From positions 124,001 through 188,000 of the forward strand of contig NZ_JAJAVQ010000005.1 of the NCBI RefSeq assembly GCF_020531985.1: DNA of 64,000 nucleotides, written 5' to 3'. The notes below the pieces were generated by a model. The model had not been told where the DNA came from. It did not search any database and saw only the letters and a program-made list of their open reading frames with translations. Position numbers and translations under genes: made by a program. This stretch comes from Rheinheimera aquimaris (GTDB taxonomy: Bacteria > Pseudomonadota > Gammaproteobacteria > Enterobacterales > Alteromonadaceae). Positions 31,588 to 40,213 of the stretch are shown piece after piece. Numbering within the stretch: the first letter of the stretch is position 1; each line of letters opens with the position of its first letter.

Positions 31588-34515
31588 TCAGAAGTTAAAC
31601 GTGATACCTGCGTAGTAGCGCCGGCCAGAGTAGCTGTTGTTTAAAAAACGTGCATCGGTATCGTTACCTAACCTCGATGTTGATTCAGATTTGGTCAGGT
31701 TGATAACCGATGCCGTGAGCAACCACCGCTCTGTCAGGGCAAAGGAAGCATTGACATCTATCTGGTCGTAAGGGTCCTGATACACGTTTAAACCGCTGTT
31801 AATGCCCAGCACTGTTTCGCCACGTTTGTTGTAAGACGCACGGATGCTGTAATCATCTGTCTCGTAAAATGCAGACAGGTTGTACTGGTACTTAGCACTG
31901 CCTACCAGCGGCGACTCGCCGAATTTCTCGCCATCGACGTTCACATCTGCCTGATTCGTTTTGTTGTAGGTGTAGTTGGCATTTATGCCAAAGCCATTAT
32001 CAAACGCATGCTGGATAAACAACTCAACCCCCTGCGACTTGGCATTAGAGCCATTACCAACAGTGCTGTAAGGGCTGATAGTGATCTGCCCCGGCTCCAC
32101 TACGCCTGGCTCACCGGCAAAATCGCGTACCGAGTCAATCACCAGTGGCACCACGAAGTTATCTACATCTTTGTAAAACAGTGCCATGCCCACTGCCGAG
32201 CCGGTGCCGTAGTAATATTCTATCGACAAGTCAGCCTGCATCGATTCAAACGGTTTCAGGTTTTTATTACCGCCGCTGCCGCTAAAACCGGGTTGGGTGT
32301 TAAAAGCGGCACGGTCATCTGCCCACTCGTCTGAAACAAAACTAATACGCTCCTGGCTCCCCAAATCGCTGTAACCCGGCGGCGACATCACTTTTGCCAA
32401 TGCACCGCGCACCACCAGATTTTCGCTGGCGTCCCACACCAGATTCAGGCTGGGTAACACATAGGTTTCTTCACTGGTTTGCGATATCAGCTGCCAGTTT
32501 TCAACAAAACGGGCATCGCCGGTAACAGGTAAACCGGTTACATCGTCGGTGTGATCAAGGAAATAGGTGTATAAATCGGTCGATTCGCCGGTGGTTTTGG
32601 TTTTGACTATCCGCACACCGGTATTACCGCGAAAGTCGCCGAAGCTGAAATCACCCTGCAGGTAAAAGGCCTGGCCTTTTTCGCGGATATTGTAGACAAA
32701 ATTGTCTTCAATCCGGGTATAAGGTTTGTAGTTGCTTAATATAATGTCGCGGTACTTATCCCAGTCGACAACCGGCATCAGGTTAATGTCAAAGCCTCCG
32801 GCAATATTGCCTTCGCCCTCTGGCTTTAATACATCTCTTGCCAGCGGCATACCGCCGTTCCATTGATAACTGTCAAACTGATCGATGCCACGGCCGCTGG
32901 CCAACGCACCTTCGATATCAAAATCCGGTGCCAGAAAGAAGTTATTACCGGTTTCGCGGTGTAACTTGGCATCACGGAATTTTAAACCGCTGCGGATCAG
33001 CGTGAAAATGCCCCATTCGACATCAAAATCGACATCCAGCTGATAGTAGCGCTCTTCCAGCGTGCTGCGCACAAAGCTGGAGTTTGATGAGCCCGGATCA
33101 CGCCCACCGCCAACACCGTTTAGCAAATTGGTCAGGGTGTTAGGGTCCATATACATTGACATACGATCCCCAAGCGACCAGCCTGCATATTGCGCCGCAT
33201 TCTCAATGAAGGGCTGGTTTTCGCCCCAGTTGGAGCTTTTATACGCGACATCCCAGCTTTCGGTCGGCCCACCTTTTGCTTCCGTGTTGCCGGCAACCAG
33301 TTTCAGCCGGTAGCTGTCACCTTCATAGCTGAAGTTAAAATCGAAGGTATCAGAGGTTGATTCCTCGCGCACATAACTGCCGTTCATCCAGGGAAACTGC
33401 AGGTCATTTTCGGCACCGCCGGCGCCGACGGTATAATCCATGCCGGTGATAATGGTACCTGAAGCATCCAGCGTAACGCCGGTCAGAAAATTAGGGTTTA
33501 ATGACCACTCAGGCATCGACACCACTGAACGGGTTCTGTCCTGGCCCAAGGTAAAACCAAAGTAGTTAAACCCCAGCTCTATGCGGTCGGTGGGGCGCCA
33601 CTGGCCGGTAAGCTGCAAACCTTCACGCTCGCGCTCTTCCTTGGTAACACCAACGCGCGCTACCTGTGGAAACCAAACACCATTGTAAACATTACCCTGA
33701 GCATCGGTCAGTGCAGCCCAGTTATTGTTGTTGTCTACCGGGTTGCCATTCACATCAACAGCAGCGTCAGCCACGCCGCTCCAGCGCCAGACATTTGAAT
33801 CTGTGCCACCTGCCAACACGCGGCTGGTGCGGTTTTGCCGGGTATACCCCACCAATAACCCCAGGCTCTCAGCGTCGTTTTTCCAGGAATATACGCCGGT
33901 AAACTGTGGCTCATGTTTGTCGGTAACATCAGCATAAGTTGATTCAATATTCAGTACACCGGAATTGGCGTCCATATCGAACGGTTTACGGGTATGCAGC
34001 AATACCGTACCGCCGACCCCACCAGCGTCCAGCCTGGCTTCGGGCGATTTAAACACTTCAACGGTCTGGATCATCGCCGACGGCAGCAAGGTGTAATCAA
34101 AGGAACGTGACGGCTCGCCGGGTGACGATGCAATAAAGTTACCGTTTAACTGGGTAAAGGTCAGATCGGACGATAAGCCGCGGATACTGACTGTTGAGCC
34201 CTCACCACCATCGCGCTGGATCACAACCCCTGGTACCCGCTGCAGTGAATCAGCCACGTTTTTATCCGGAAACTTACCGATATCCTCAGCGGTAATCGCA
34301 TCAACCACCGCACTGGATAACCGTTTTATCGCCATATTCTCGGCCATACTGGCCCGGATCCCCCGGACCTGTACTACCTCAATTTCAGCTTCGGCTTTGG
34401 TTTCTGCCGCGGGCTCAGCTTCCTGCGCTAATGCCAGGTTGCTGCCGGCGGTTAACAGCAGGCTAAGGCTTACCGCCTGCGCTAACCTGTGTTTGCGCAG
34501 CCTGACCGGCTGCAT
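31588..34515 (-). CDS. TonB-dependent receptor (carbohydrate type) of the amino-sugar region
   Basis: Outer-membrane beta-barrel transporter of about 975 residues, energised by TonB. The signal peptide (QAVSLSLLLTAGSNLALAQ) is followed by an acidic stretch and a TonB-box-like VVQVRGIRAS. The plug has FPDKNVADSLQRVPGVVIQRDGGEGSTVSIRGL-type sequence and the C-terminus ends in a barrel strand with terminal Phe (YYAGITFNF). It belongs to the Xanthomonas/Caulobacter class used for oligosaccharides. I prefer the ATG at 34515, which has GGGGA at seven bases; an in-frame ATG at 34554 adds 13 residues. It precedes the discoidin lipoprotein gene by 29 bp and likely forms a capture pair with it. Confidence 0.93.
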   Translation of the reverse strand: MQPVRLRKHRLAQAVSLSLLLTAGSNLALAQEAEPAAETKAEAEIEVVQVRGIRASMAENMAIKRLSSAVVDAITAEDIGKFPDKNVADSLQRVPGVVIQRDGGEGSTVSIRGLSSDLTFTQLNGNFIASSPGEPSRSFDYTLLPSAMIQTVEVFKSPEARLDAGGVGGTVLLHTRKPFDMDANSGVLNIESTYADVTDKHEPQFTGVYSWKNDAESLGLLVGYTRQNRTSRVLAGGTDSNVWRWSGVADAAVDVNGNPVDNNNNWAALTDAQGNVYNGVWFPQVARVGVTKEEREREGLQLTGQWRPTDRIELGFNYFGFTLGQDRTRSVVSMPEWSLNPNFLTGVTLDASGTIITGMDYTVGAGGAENDLQFPWMNGSYVREESTSDTFDFNFSYEGDSYRLKLVAGNTEAKGGPTESWDVAYKSSNWGENQPFIENAAQYAGWSLGDRMSMYMDPNTLTNLLNGVGGGRDPGSSNSSFVRSTLEERYYQLDVDFDVEWGIFTLIRSGLKFRDAKLHRETGNNFFLAPDFDIEGALASGRGIDQFDSYQWNGGMPLARDVLKPEGEGNIAGGFDINLMPVVDWDKYRDIILSNYKPYTRIEDNFVYNIREKGQAFYLQGDFSFGDFRGNTGVRIVKTKTTGESTDLYTYFLDHTDDVTGLPVTGDARFVENWQLISQTSEETYVLPSLNLVWDASENLVVRGALAKVMSPPGYSDLGSQERISFVSDEWADDRAAFNTQPGFSGSGGNKNLKPFESMQADLSIEYYYGTGSAVGMALFYKDVDNFVVPLVIDSVRDFAGEPGVVEPGQITISPYSTVGNGSNAKSQGVELFIQHAFDNGFGINANYTYNKTNQADVNVDGEKFGESPLVGSAKYQYNLSAFYETDDYSIRASYNKRGETVLGINSGLNVYQDPYDQIDVNASFALTERWLLTASVINLTKSESTSRLGNDTDARFLNNSYSGRRYYAGITFNF

Positions 34516-34688
34516 GGTATTCCCCGTTTTGTTGTACCCTTTTTTACTGTACATAGTGTGTTGCTCTCATTTTTTCTAGTTTTAACTATTGTTCTGAGCA
34601 ATGAGTTTCTCTTACTGCCTAAACGCAATCAGAACCCTGTCTTCTATCACTTGTGTCAGATTGAGTAGCCCTCTGATGAGGGCCTGGT

Positions 34689-35348
34689 TTAACTTTTTAG
34701 TTTCAGCTTGCGCAGCACCTCATCAGATGGGCCGTCAAAACTGGGCATGGGTTTATTGCCGATATAGCCGATGTCGGCCATACCGGGTTCTGTGGTGTAG
34801 AACGCGGTAGCCGTTAAGTCGCGCACTTTGGCAAAAAAGCGCGCGCCGTGTTTTAAGTGGGCGGCTGCTTTAGGTTCAAAACAGATGTCGTCACAAATTT
34901 GTTTCTGTTGGTCGGTACTTAGCTTTGCAAAGGCTTTGTCAAACCGCTTTTTTGCTTCGGCGTTTAGCCAGACCAAGCCGCCACGCACCAACACCAAATC
35001 TGCTTTCTGCTGCGGGTAAGGTGCACTGACCCATTCATTGATAAAGTGCTGGGCACCAAGACTGGCAGCTGAAGGCGACTGCGCATCAGCCGGAATAATA
35101 ATGTCAGCCAGCACCGCTAAATCATCCAGCTCGGCCTGGGTCAGCGTCATCGACCAGGGCACAATTGGCTTTAACATGTCAGGATCGGTCGGCCGGTAAA
35201 TCAGTTCGGCGCCTTTGGTTTTCGCTGTTACCGCAGCAGCATGGCTTGCCATGCTCATTACCGGCATAGCGACAGCCGCCGTTGCCAGCAACTTTAATGC
35301 ATCACGGCGTTTAACATTAGTGATCTGGGTTTGCTTGTCGTGTGCCAT
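34689..35348 (-). CDS. Gluconate 2-dehydrogenase subunit 3-type small subunit, Tat-exported
   Basis: Small subunit of FAD-dependent GMC sugar dehydrogenases, 219 residues. It carries the only export signal of the pair: a twin-arginine signal (VKRRDALKLLATAAVAMP...ASHAAA). The body has LDDLAVLADIIIPAD and FINEWVSAPYPQQKADL-type segments typical of the family, plus a C-terminal PKAAAHLKHG/FFAKVRDLT region. The ATG at 35348 lies 1 bp after the GMC gene stop, with AGGA upstream. By analogy with glucoside 3-dehydrogenases, the large subunit should be co-exported bound to this one. No cytochrome c subunit gene is adjacent. Confidence 0.9.
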   Translation of the reverse strand: MAHDKQTQITNVKRRDALKLLATAAVAMPVMSMASHAAAVTAKTKGAELIYRPTDPDMLKPIVPWSMTLTQAELDDLAVLADIIIPADAQSPSAASLGAQHFINEWVSAPYPQQKADLVLVRGGLVWLNAEAKKRFDKAFAKLSTDQQKQICDDICFEPKAAAHLKHGARFFAKVRDLTATAFYTTEPGMADIGYIGNKPMPSFDGPSDEVLRKLKLKS

Positions 35349-35349
35349 G

Positions 35350-37146
35350 TTAAATATTCCTTTGCTTGAACTGCTCAACAATGTAATCACTGGTGCGCCA
35401 GGCCAGCGCCAGAATAGTCAGGGTGGGGTTTTTATCGGCGTTTGACGCGAAAGGCGCACCGTCCGCCACAAACAGGTTGGGCACATCCCAGGTCTGGCAG
35501 TGCTGGTTCAGCACCGATTTTCTGCGGTCAGCGCCCATAATAGTGCCGCCGACTTCATGAATAATGGAGCCGCCGCTGGCAATAGCTTTACGACCATCGG
35601 TTTCGATATTGCTGGTTACCTTGCCACCCATACCGGTAATAATGTCGGCAAAGGTTTTTTGCATATGCGCGGCCTGATTGATCTCATGCTCTGACCACTG
35701 CCAGTGAAATTTCAGTACCGGTATCCCCCACTGGTCGACGACCGTCGGATCCAGTTCCGCATAGCTGTTTTCATTCGGTATCATTTCACCGCGGCCAGCA
35801 AAGTGAACAAAGGTGCCGTAATAACGCCGACACGCCTGTTTAAAGTCGGCGCCGTAGGCGCCCTCAGTAAAGCTCTGCAGCCCACCAAAAGCACCTGCGC
35901 CCGGCATGCCCCGGCCACCGCTCATTTCAATATGATAGCCCCGGGCAAAATTCAGCTTGCCTGCCTTTTGTTGTTTGTATAGCCACCACGGCTGATACAA
36001 ATGCATACCAGACGCACCGTCCTCGTTCATCGGAGGCAGGTTTTCCAGCGCCGGGATCTGCCCACTGACGCCTGCGCCAACCGTATCCATCAGGTATTTG
36101 CCAACCAGACCGGAACTGTTGGCGATACCGTCGGGGAATAGCGGGCTGCGTGAATTAAGAAAAATCCGCGCCGTTTCAGCTGCACTGGCCGCGACAACGA
36201 CGGCACGACCTTTTACTTTCACTTCCTGACGGCTGTTTTTATCGATATAAATGACGCCGTCAGCCTTACCGGCTTTGTTCAGCGTCACTTCGCGAACCAT
36301 GGCATCAGTGATAATGGTCAGATTACCAGTGGCCAGTGCCGGTGGAATTAACACCGTGGTCGACTGAAAATTGGCTTTAATCGAACAGCCCCGGCCACAA
36401 GGCGTCGCCCAAAAACAGGCGGCGCGGGATTGCATCGAATCAGCAACTACTTTTTGCCCCAATGCGCTGTTTGGAAACAATTTTGCAGGCAAGCGGGTGT
36501 GATCCTGGCGCTGACTTAAAATGGCAAGGTGCGCCGGGATCACCGGAATATTCAGCTCGTCACAGGATTTCTTTGCCAGCAGCTCATAAGCGCGCGGTTT
36601 GGGCGCCGGTTGTAAAATGCCCTCTGGCGAATCCGGTGTGTTTTCCAGGCCATGACCGGTTTCACCGTATACACCAATTAACATTTCAGTTTTATCGTAA
36701 TAAGGCGCTAAGTCGGCATAGCTTATCGGCCAGTCAAGCCCCAACCCATCGCGGCTGTAGGGTTTAAAATCATACTCGCCGTTGCGCAGTGAAATACGGC
36801 CCCAGTGGTTGGTACGCCCGCCGAGCATGCGGGCGCGCCACCAGTCAAAACGCTGCTGTGGATCACGGCTGGCCTGAGTATAAGGCTCACCCGGGACTTG
36901 CCAGCCGCCGTCAATGGTAGCGTCATAAAAACCGAAGGGTTTATCCGGCGTGCTGGCGCCACGCAGCGGCGCTTCTTTTGGCAGATTAAACATCGGCGTT
37001 TCTGTTACCGGGTCGTAATGACGGCCGGCCTCTAACATCAACACCTTTAAACCGGCAATACTGAGTATCAATGCCGACATACCACCACCGGCCCCTGAGC
37101 CGACCACTATTACATCATATTCCTGTTGTCCGGACGGTCCTGACAT
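35350..37146 (-). CDS. GMC-family FAD dehydrogenase, glucoside-3-dehydrogenase-like large subunit
   Basis: FAD-dependent GMC oxidoreductase of 598 residues. It has the Rossmann loop VVGSGAGGG near residue 13, MLGGRTNHWGRISLR with a flavin-contact role, FWATPCGRGCSIKANF with cysteines, and a C-terminal region with GGTIMGADRR and NADKNPTLTILAL, where the catalytic His/Asn pair lies. It has no signal peptide, so export probably depends on the Tat signal of the adjacent small subunit. Close relatives oxidise the C3 hydroxyl of glycosides to 3-keto sugars. The neighbouring isomerase-like and DUF1080 proteins are the partners expected for 3-keto-glycoside processing. It has its own upstream region with a LacI-type palindrome. 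The in vivo substrate is unknown. Confidence 0.9.
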   Translation of the reverse strand: MSGPSGQQEYDVIVVGSGAGGGMSALILSIAGLKVLMLEAGRHYDPVTETPMFNLPKEAPLRGASTPDKPFGFYDATIDGGWQVPGEPYTQASRDPQQRFDWWRARMLGGRTNHWGRISLRNGEYDFKPYSRDGLGLDWPISYADLAPYYDKTEMLIGVYGETGHGLENTPDSPEGILQPAPKPRAYELLAKKSCDELNIPVIPAHLAILSQRQDHTRLPAKLFPNSALGQKVVADSMQSRAACFWATPCGRGCSIKANFQSTTVLIPPALATGNLTIITDAMVREVTLNKAGKADGVIYIDKNSRQEVKVKGRAVVVAASAAETARIFLNSRSPLFPDGIANSSGLVGKYLMDTVGAGVSGQIPALENLPPMNEDGASGMHLYQPWWLYKQQKAGKLNFARGYHIEMSGGRGMPGAGAFGGLQSFTEGAYGADFKQACRRYYGTFVHFAGRGEMIPNENSYAELDPTVVDQWGIPVLKFHWQWSEHEINQAAHMQKTFADIITGMGGKVTSNIETDGRKAIASGGSIIHEVGGTIMGADRRKSVLNQHCQTWDVPNLFVADGAPFASNADKNPTLTILALAWRTSDYIVEQFKQRNI

Positions 37147-37225
37147 CTTGCGCTCTCCTCATCTGCACACTTTGCAGTAATGTGCCTTGTTATAATATTT
37201 TTATCGGTGCGGTATTTTGCCTGCT

Positions 37226-37250
37226 CCGGTTACACATGTAACCGGTTACA
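37226..37250. promoter_or_regulatory. LacI-type operator upstream of the GMC gene
   Basis: Perfect 14-bp palindrome TGTAACCGGTTACA at 37237-37250, with an extra half-site CCGGTTACA at 37226-37234. It lies 91-104 bp upstream of the GMC start, in the 140-bp gap after the isomerase gene. It has the central CG and symmetry of LacI/GalR-family operators, and a near copy lies at 39040-39053. The LacI-family gene is 1.9 kb away. Confidence 0.8.
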
Positions 37251-37286
37251 CGCAAAACCCAAAAATACCGGACGTTCAGGGTCGCC

Positions 37287-38189
37287 TTAACGTCCGGCAT
37301 GGCTGGCGACAGCCAGCAATAAATCTCTGGTAGCCCGGATACCGGCATCTTCGTCAGCATTCTGACCTTCGTACTCGATACCGATATAGCCCTGATAGCC
37401 TGATACCTGGATCAGCTGCCACATGCGTCGATAATCAATGCTGGTTTCAGCACCTGAGGCATCAAACGCATAACTCTTTGCGCTGACCCCTTTGGCATAA
37501 GGCAGCAGCAACTGCATGCCCTGATATTTGTCACCACTAAAATTACCAAAATCCGGCAAACTGCCCGCATTCCCAGCCTGCTGCAGCACTGTCGCCAGCC
37601 AGCTAGCGTGCATCGAGTGCCCCATATGGTTCTCGACGATGATGCTGATGCCAAAAGGCTTGGCAAAAGCGGCCAGTTGCTGCAAACCTTGCACAGCAGC
37701 CTGCTGCATTTTTTCAGCATCCGTTGTGGCGTGATCGGCGATGCTGACGCGGATAGCGTGACAGCCTAAAAAGGCGGCTGCTTCGACCCACTTATAATGA
37801 TTTTCTACCGCCTGTTGCCGCTGCTTTTGGTCTATCGCAGCCAGATCACCTTCAGCATCGACCATAATCAGCAGACTGCGGACACCGCTGTCATCGGCGC
37901 GCTGCTTTAACTGGCGCAGAAACGGCTGATCCTTTGCTTTGTCGGCAAAAAACTGATTTACATATTCAACCGCGCCAAGTTGAAAATCGCGCCGGGTTTT
38001 TACTGCAAAATCCAGCACCTTAAGCTGCCCGGCGCGCAGTTGCCGGTGCAAAGACCACTGCGCCAGTGAGATCTTCGGCTCAGATGACTCAGATGCCAGC
38101 AGTTGCCAGCTAAGCGGCAGCTGGCAAGTCAGGCCGGCTGCGGCGGCAAGGCGTAAAAATTGGCGGCGTTTAATGTCAGTAGAATACAT
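37287..38189 (-). CDS. Tat-exported AP-endonuclease-2-type sugar isomerase/lyase-like protein
   Basis: TIM-barrel protein of 300 residues in the xylose-isomerase-like / AP-endonuclease-family-2 group. A twin-arginine signal (KRRQFLRLAAAAG) sends it to the periplasm, which is unusual for true sugar-phosphate isomerases. Barrel metal-site segments include GAVEYVNQFF, the acidic end IIVENHMGHSMHASW, SLPDFGNF and IGIEYEGQNADED. Periplasmic members of this group associate with DUF1080 and 3-dehydrogenases, where they act on 3-keto-glycosides by epimerisation or elimination. The gene follows DUF1080 by 12 bp, so they form one transcript. Confidence 0.85.
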   Translation of the reverse strand: MYSTDIKRRQFLRLAAAAGLTCQLPLSWQLLASESSEPKISLAQWSLHRQLRAGQLKVLDFAVKTRRDFQLGAVEYVNQFFADKAKDQPFLRQLKQRADDSGVRSLLIMVDAEGDLAAIDQKQRQQAVENHYKWVEAAAFLGCHAIRVSIADHATTDAEKMQQAAVQGLQQLAAFAKPFGISIIVENHMGHSMHASWLATVLQQAGNAGSLPDFGNFSGDKYQGMQLLLPYAKGVSAKSYAFDASGAETSIDYRRMWQLIQVSGYQGYIGIEYEGQNADEDAGIRATRDLLLAVASHAGR

Positions 38190-38201
38190 AGCGGGTCCCT
38201 G

Positions 38202-38948
38202 TTATAGCGCTCGGATACGGATCTGGCGAAACGCAATTCTGTCGCCATGATCCTGCAACATGATATGTCCGGGTTCATCGGCTCCCAATACATGTTCGGG
38301 AGCAAACTTGCTTTGTGCCGCCCGCTTTTGCCAGTCAGCAGAGCCTAATTCAAACTGCAGTACCAGCTTGCCATTAAGCCAATGCTCGACATGCGGGTAG
38401 CGCACGACAATGCGTGTATTGTTCCAGCTGCCGGCAGGTAAATGGGCGTCAAGCTCAGGCGGGTAAATATCAAATAATGCGGCAGTAAAATGAATAGGAT
38501 TATCGTGACCTGGGTAGTTATCATTATCCAGCAACTGGTACTCTAAACCGCCTGAACGTACCCTGCTGTCAGGTCCGGCAACTTTATAAAAGATACCGCT
38601 GTTGCCCGAAGCAGCGATTTGCCAGTCCAACTCCAGCTCAAAATCGGTAAAACTCTGTTTACTGACAATGGCACCACCGCCAGCTGCGGTTAGCACAAGA
38701 GCATTATCAATTATTTGCCATTGCTGACCAATTTCATTGCCATTGCTGTCAGTCCAGCTGTTGGTAGACTCGCCATTAAACAGCCACTGCCAGTCATCTG
38801 CAGGTTCTGCCTGAACTTCAGCACTAGTGGTCACAGTCGGTATAGCTACAGTATTGGTTGCGACGGGTTTACAGCCTGCCATCACAGCAAGCAGCAATAA
38901 GCTCTGCGCAGCGACACGTGAAGCGGCGCCTGAGTTAACTCTGTTCAC
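38202..38948 (-). CDS. DUF1080 (3-keto-glycoside hydrolase/hydratase-like) lipoprotein
   Basis: Concanavalin-fold lipoprotein of 248 residues (lipobox MAGC, Cys26). DUF1080 marks are WQWLFNGESTNSWTDSNG, LTAAGGGAIVSKQSFTDFELELDWQI, SGNSGIFYKVAG, YPGHDNP, and the end GHIMLQDHGDRIAFRQIRIR. Characterised DUF1080 proteins act on 3-keto-glycosides. It is first in the transcript with the isomerase-like gene and has an operator-like palindrome 92-105 bp upstream. Its role would be to finish cleavage of glycosides oxidised by the GMC enzyme in the periplasm; this is inferred from family and context. Confidence 0.88.
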   Translation of the reverse strand: MNRVNSGAASRVAAQSLLLLAVMAGCKPVATNTVAIPTVTTSAEVQAEPADDWQWLFNGESTNSWTDSNGNEIGQQWQIIDNALVLTAAGGGAIVSKQSFTDFELELDWQIAASGNSGIFYKVAGPDSRVRSGGLEYQLLDNDNYPGHDNPIHFTAALFDIYPPELDAHLPAGSWNNTRIVVRYPHVEHWLNGKLVLQFELGSADWQKRAAQSKFAPEHVLGADEPGHIMLQDHGDRIAFRQIRIRAL

Positions 38949-39039
38949 CCTTAGTCTCCCCTTGCTGGCACCGGCATTATTTTACGCCGGCACGGATAAT
39001 TTTATCTTCTGCACCGGAGCAATTCTGTGATCGCCTTAA

Positions 39040-39053
39040 TGAAACCGGTTACA
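39040..39053. promoter_or_regulatory. LacI-type operator upstream of the DUF1080 gene
   Basis: TGAAACCGGTTACA, which differs at one base from the perfect palindrome at 37237-37250. It lies in the 150-bp gap between the LacI gene and the DUF1080 gene, 92-105 bp upstream of the latter's start. Confidence 0.7.
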
Positions 39054-39098
39054 TCATTTAACCTAAATCTCTGGCGGAATTTTGTCAAGCGGGATTGG

Positions 39099-40112
39099 TT
39101 ATTTTTTATCCGTGATTATTGCCGTGCTGTCACGCACCACCAGCCGGTATGACAGCATCATATGCTGCTGGGCCAAAGGCTCGCCTCTCATCAGTTGATA
39201 CAGTGCGCGCATCGCCTGCCGGCCTAACTGTTCTGCGGGTTGATCGATAGTCGTCAGGCTGGGCTCGGTGAAGGCAGCAAACTCAATATTGTCAAAACCT
39301 GCTATCGCAATATCCTGCGGCACACGCAGCCCATGCTGTCGCAGACAACGCATAGCGCCAATGGCCATTTCATCATTCATGCAAAAAATAGCCTGCGCCC
39401 GTTCTGGCTGCTGCAGTAAACGCTGTGCGGCATCGTGGCCCGATTGCATGCTGAAATCCCCTTCCACCACAGCATTAGCCGCTAATGTTAAGCCCGCACC
39501 GAGCAGCGCATCTTTCATGCCTGCCAAACGGTCACGCACTATGGGGCTATGCGCCGGCCCGGTAATCACTGCCAGCCTTTTCAGGTTTAGATCAAGCAAA
39601 TGCTGTGTCAGGGCGCGGGCCGCGCCGCGGTTATCCAACTCGACCACCGGATAACCGGCGGGTTCATCGATGCGCTCACAGGCATTAACAAAAGGCACTG
39701 TCGCCGCCAGCTTGCGATCTTCCTCGGAAAACGGATAACGGCTATCAAGTTGAATTAAGCCATCCGCCTGGCTGGTCAGGCCCATGCGGGCATATTCCTG
39801 CTCACGACTGACGCTGCCCTGAGTATCCCCCAGCAATACTGCATAGCCACAGGCCTGGGCTTCCTGCTCAATGCCGCGGATCACACGGGAAAAAAAGGGG
39901 TTAGCGACATTAGGCACCAGCACCACCACAGCATAAGCCTTGCCTGAGCTGAAATTACGTGCCAGCTGATTTGGCCGGTAACCGGCACTTTGCACTGCCT
40001 GCATCACGCGTTGCCGGGTGTCAGGCGATACCAGCTCCGGGTTTTTCAGTGTGCGCGATACCGTTGCGGTAGATACGCCGGCGAGTTTGGAAACAATCCT
40101 GATGGTGCTCAT
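39099..40112 (-). CDS. LacI-family transcriptional regulator of the oxidative glycoside module
   Basis: A 337-residue regulator with an N-terminal LacI helix-turn-helix (IRIVSKLAGVSTATVSRTLK, followed by the hinge region GYRPNQLARNFSSG) and a type I periplasmic-binding-like effector domain (about 60-330). It resembles the CytR/PurR subgroup. Operator-like palindromes with a central CCGG lie upstream of the adjacent DUF1080 gene and of the GMC gene, and are its most likely targets. The gene runs in the same direction as those. Its own promoter region (40113-40213) has no such site, so autoregulation is not obvious. The effector is unknown, perhaps a glycoside or 3-keto sugar. Confidence 0.9.
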   Translation of the reverse strand: MSTIRIVSKLAGVSTATVSRTLKNPELVSPDTRQRVMQAVQSAGYRPNQLARNFSSGKAYAVVVLVPNVANPFFSRVIRGIEQEAQACGYAVLLGDTQGSVSREQEYARMGLTSQADGLIQLDSRYPFSEEDRKLAATVPFVNACERIDEPAGYPVVELDNRGAARALTQHLLDLNLKRLAVITGPAHSPIVRDRLAGMKDALLGAGLTLAANAVVEGDFSMQSGHDAAQRLLQQPERAQAIFCMNDEMAIGAMRCLRQHGLRVPQDIAIAGFDNIEFAAFTEPSLTTIDQPAEQLGRQAMRALYQLMRGEPLAQQHMMLSYRLVVRDSTAIITDKK

Positions 40113-40213
40113 GCTGGTATCGTTTTATCTTTACTTCATCGTACCTTAATCTGCACAAATAAAAATTGCCAGAGCTCAGGTGCCCGAACTAAAAATATGC
40201 CGTATTTAACACA

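Noticed and set aside
34668-34683. Hairpin GCCCTC-TGAT-GAGGGC after the GMC small-subunit gene
   Set aside because: A 6-bp stem without a T-run on the minus strand; too weak to call a terminator, though it may attenuate.
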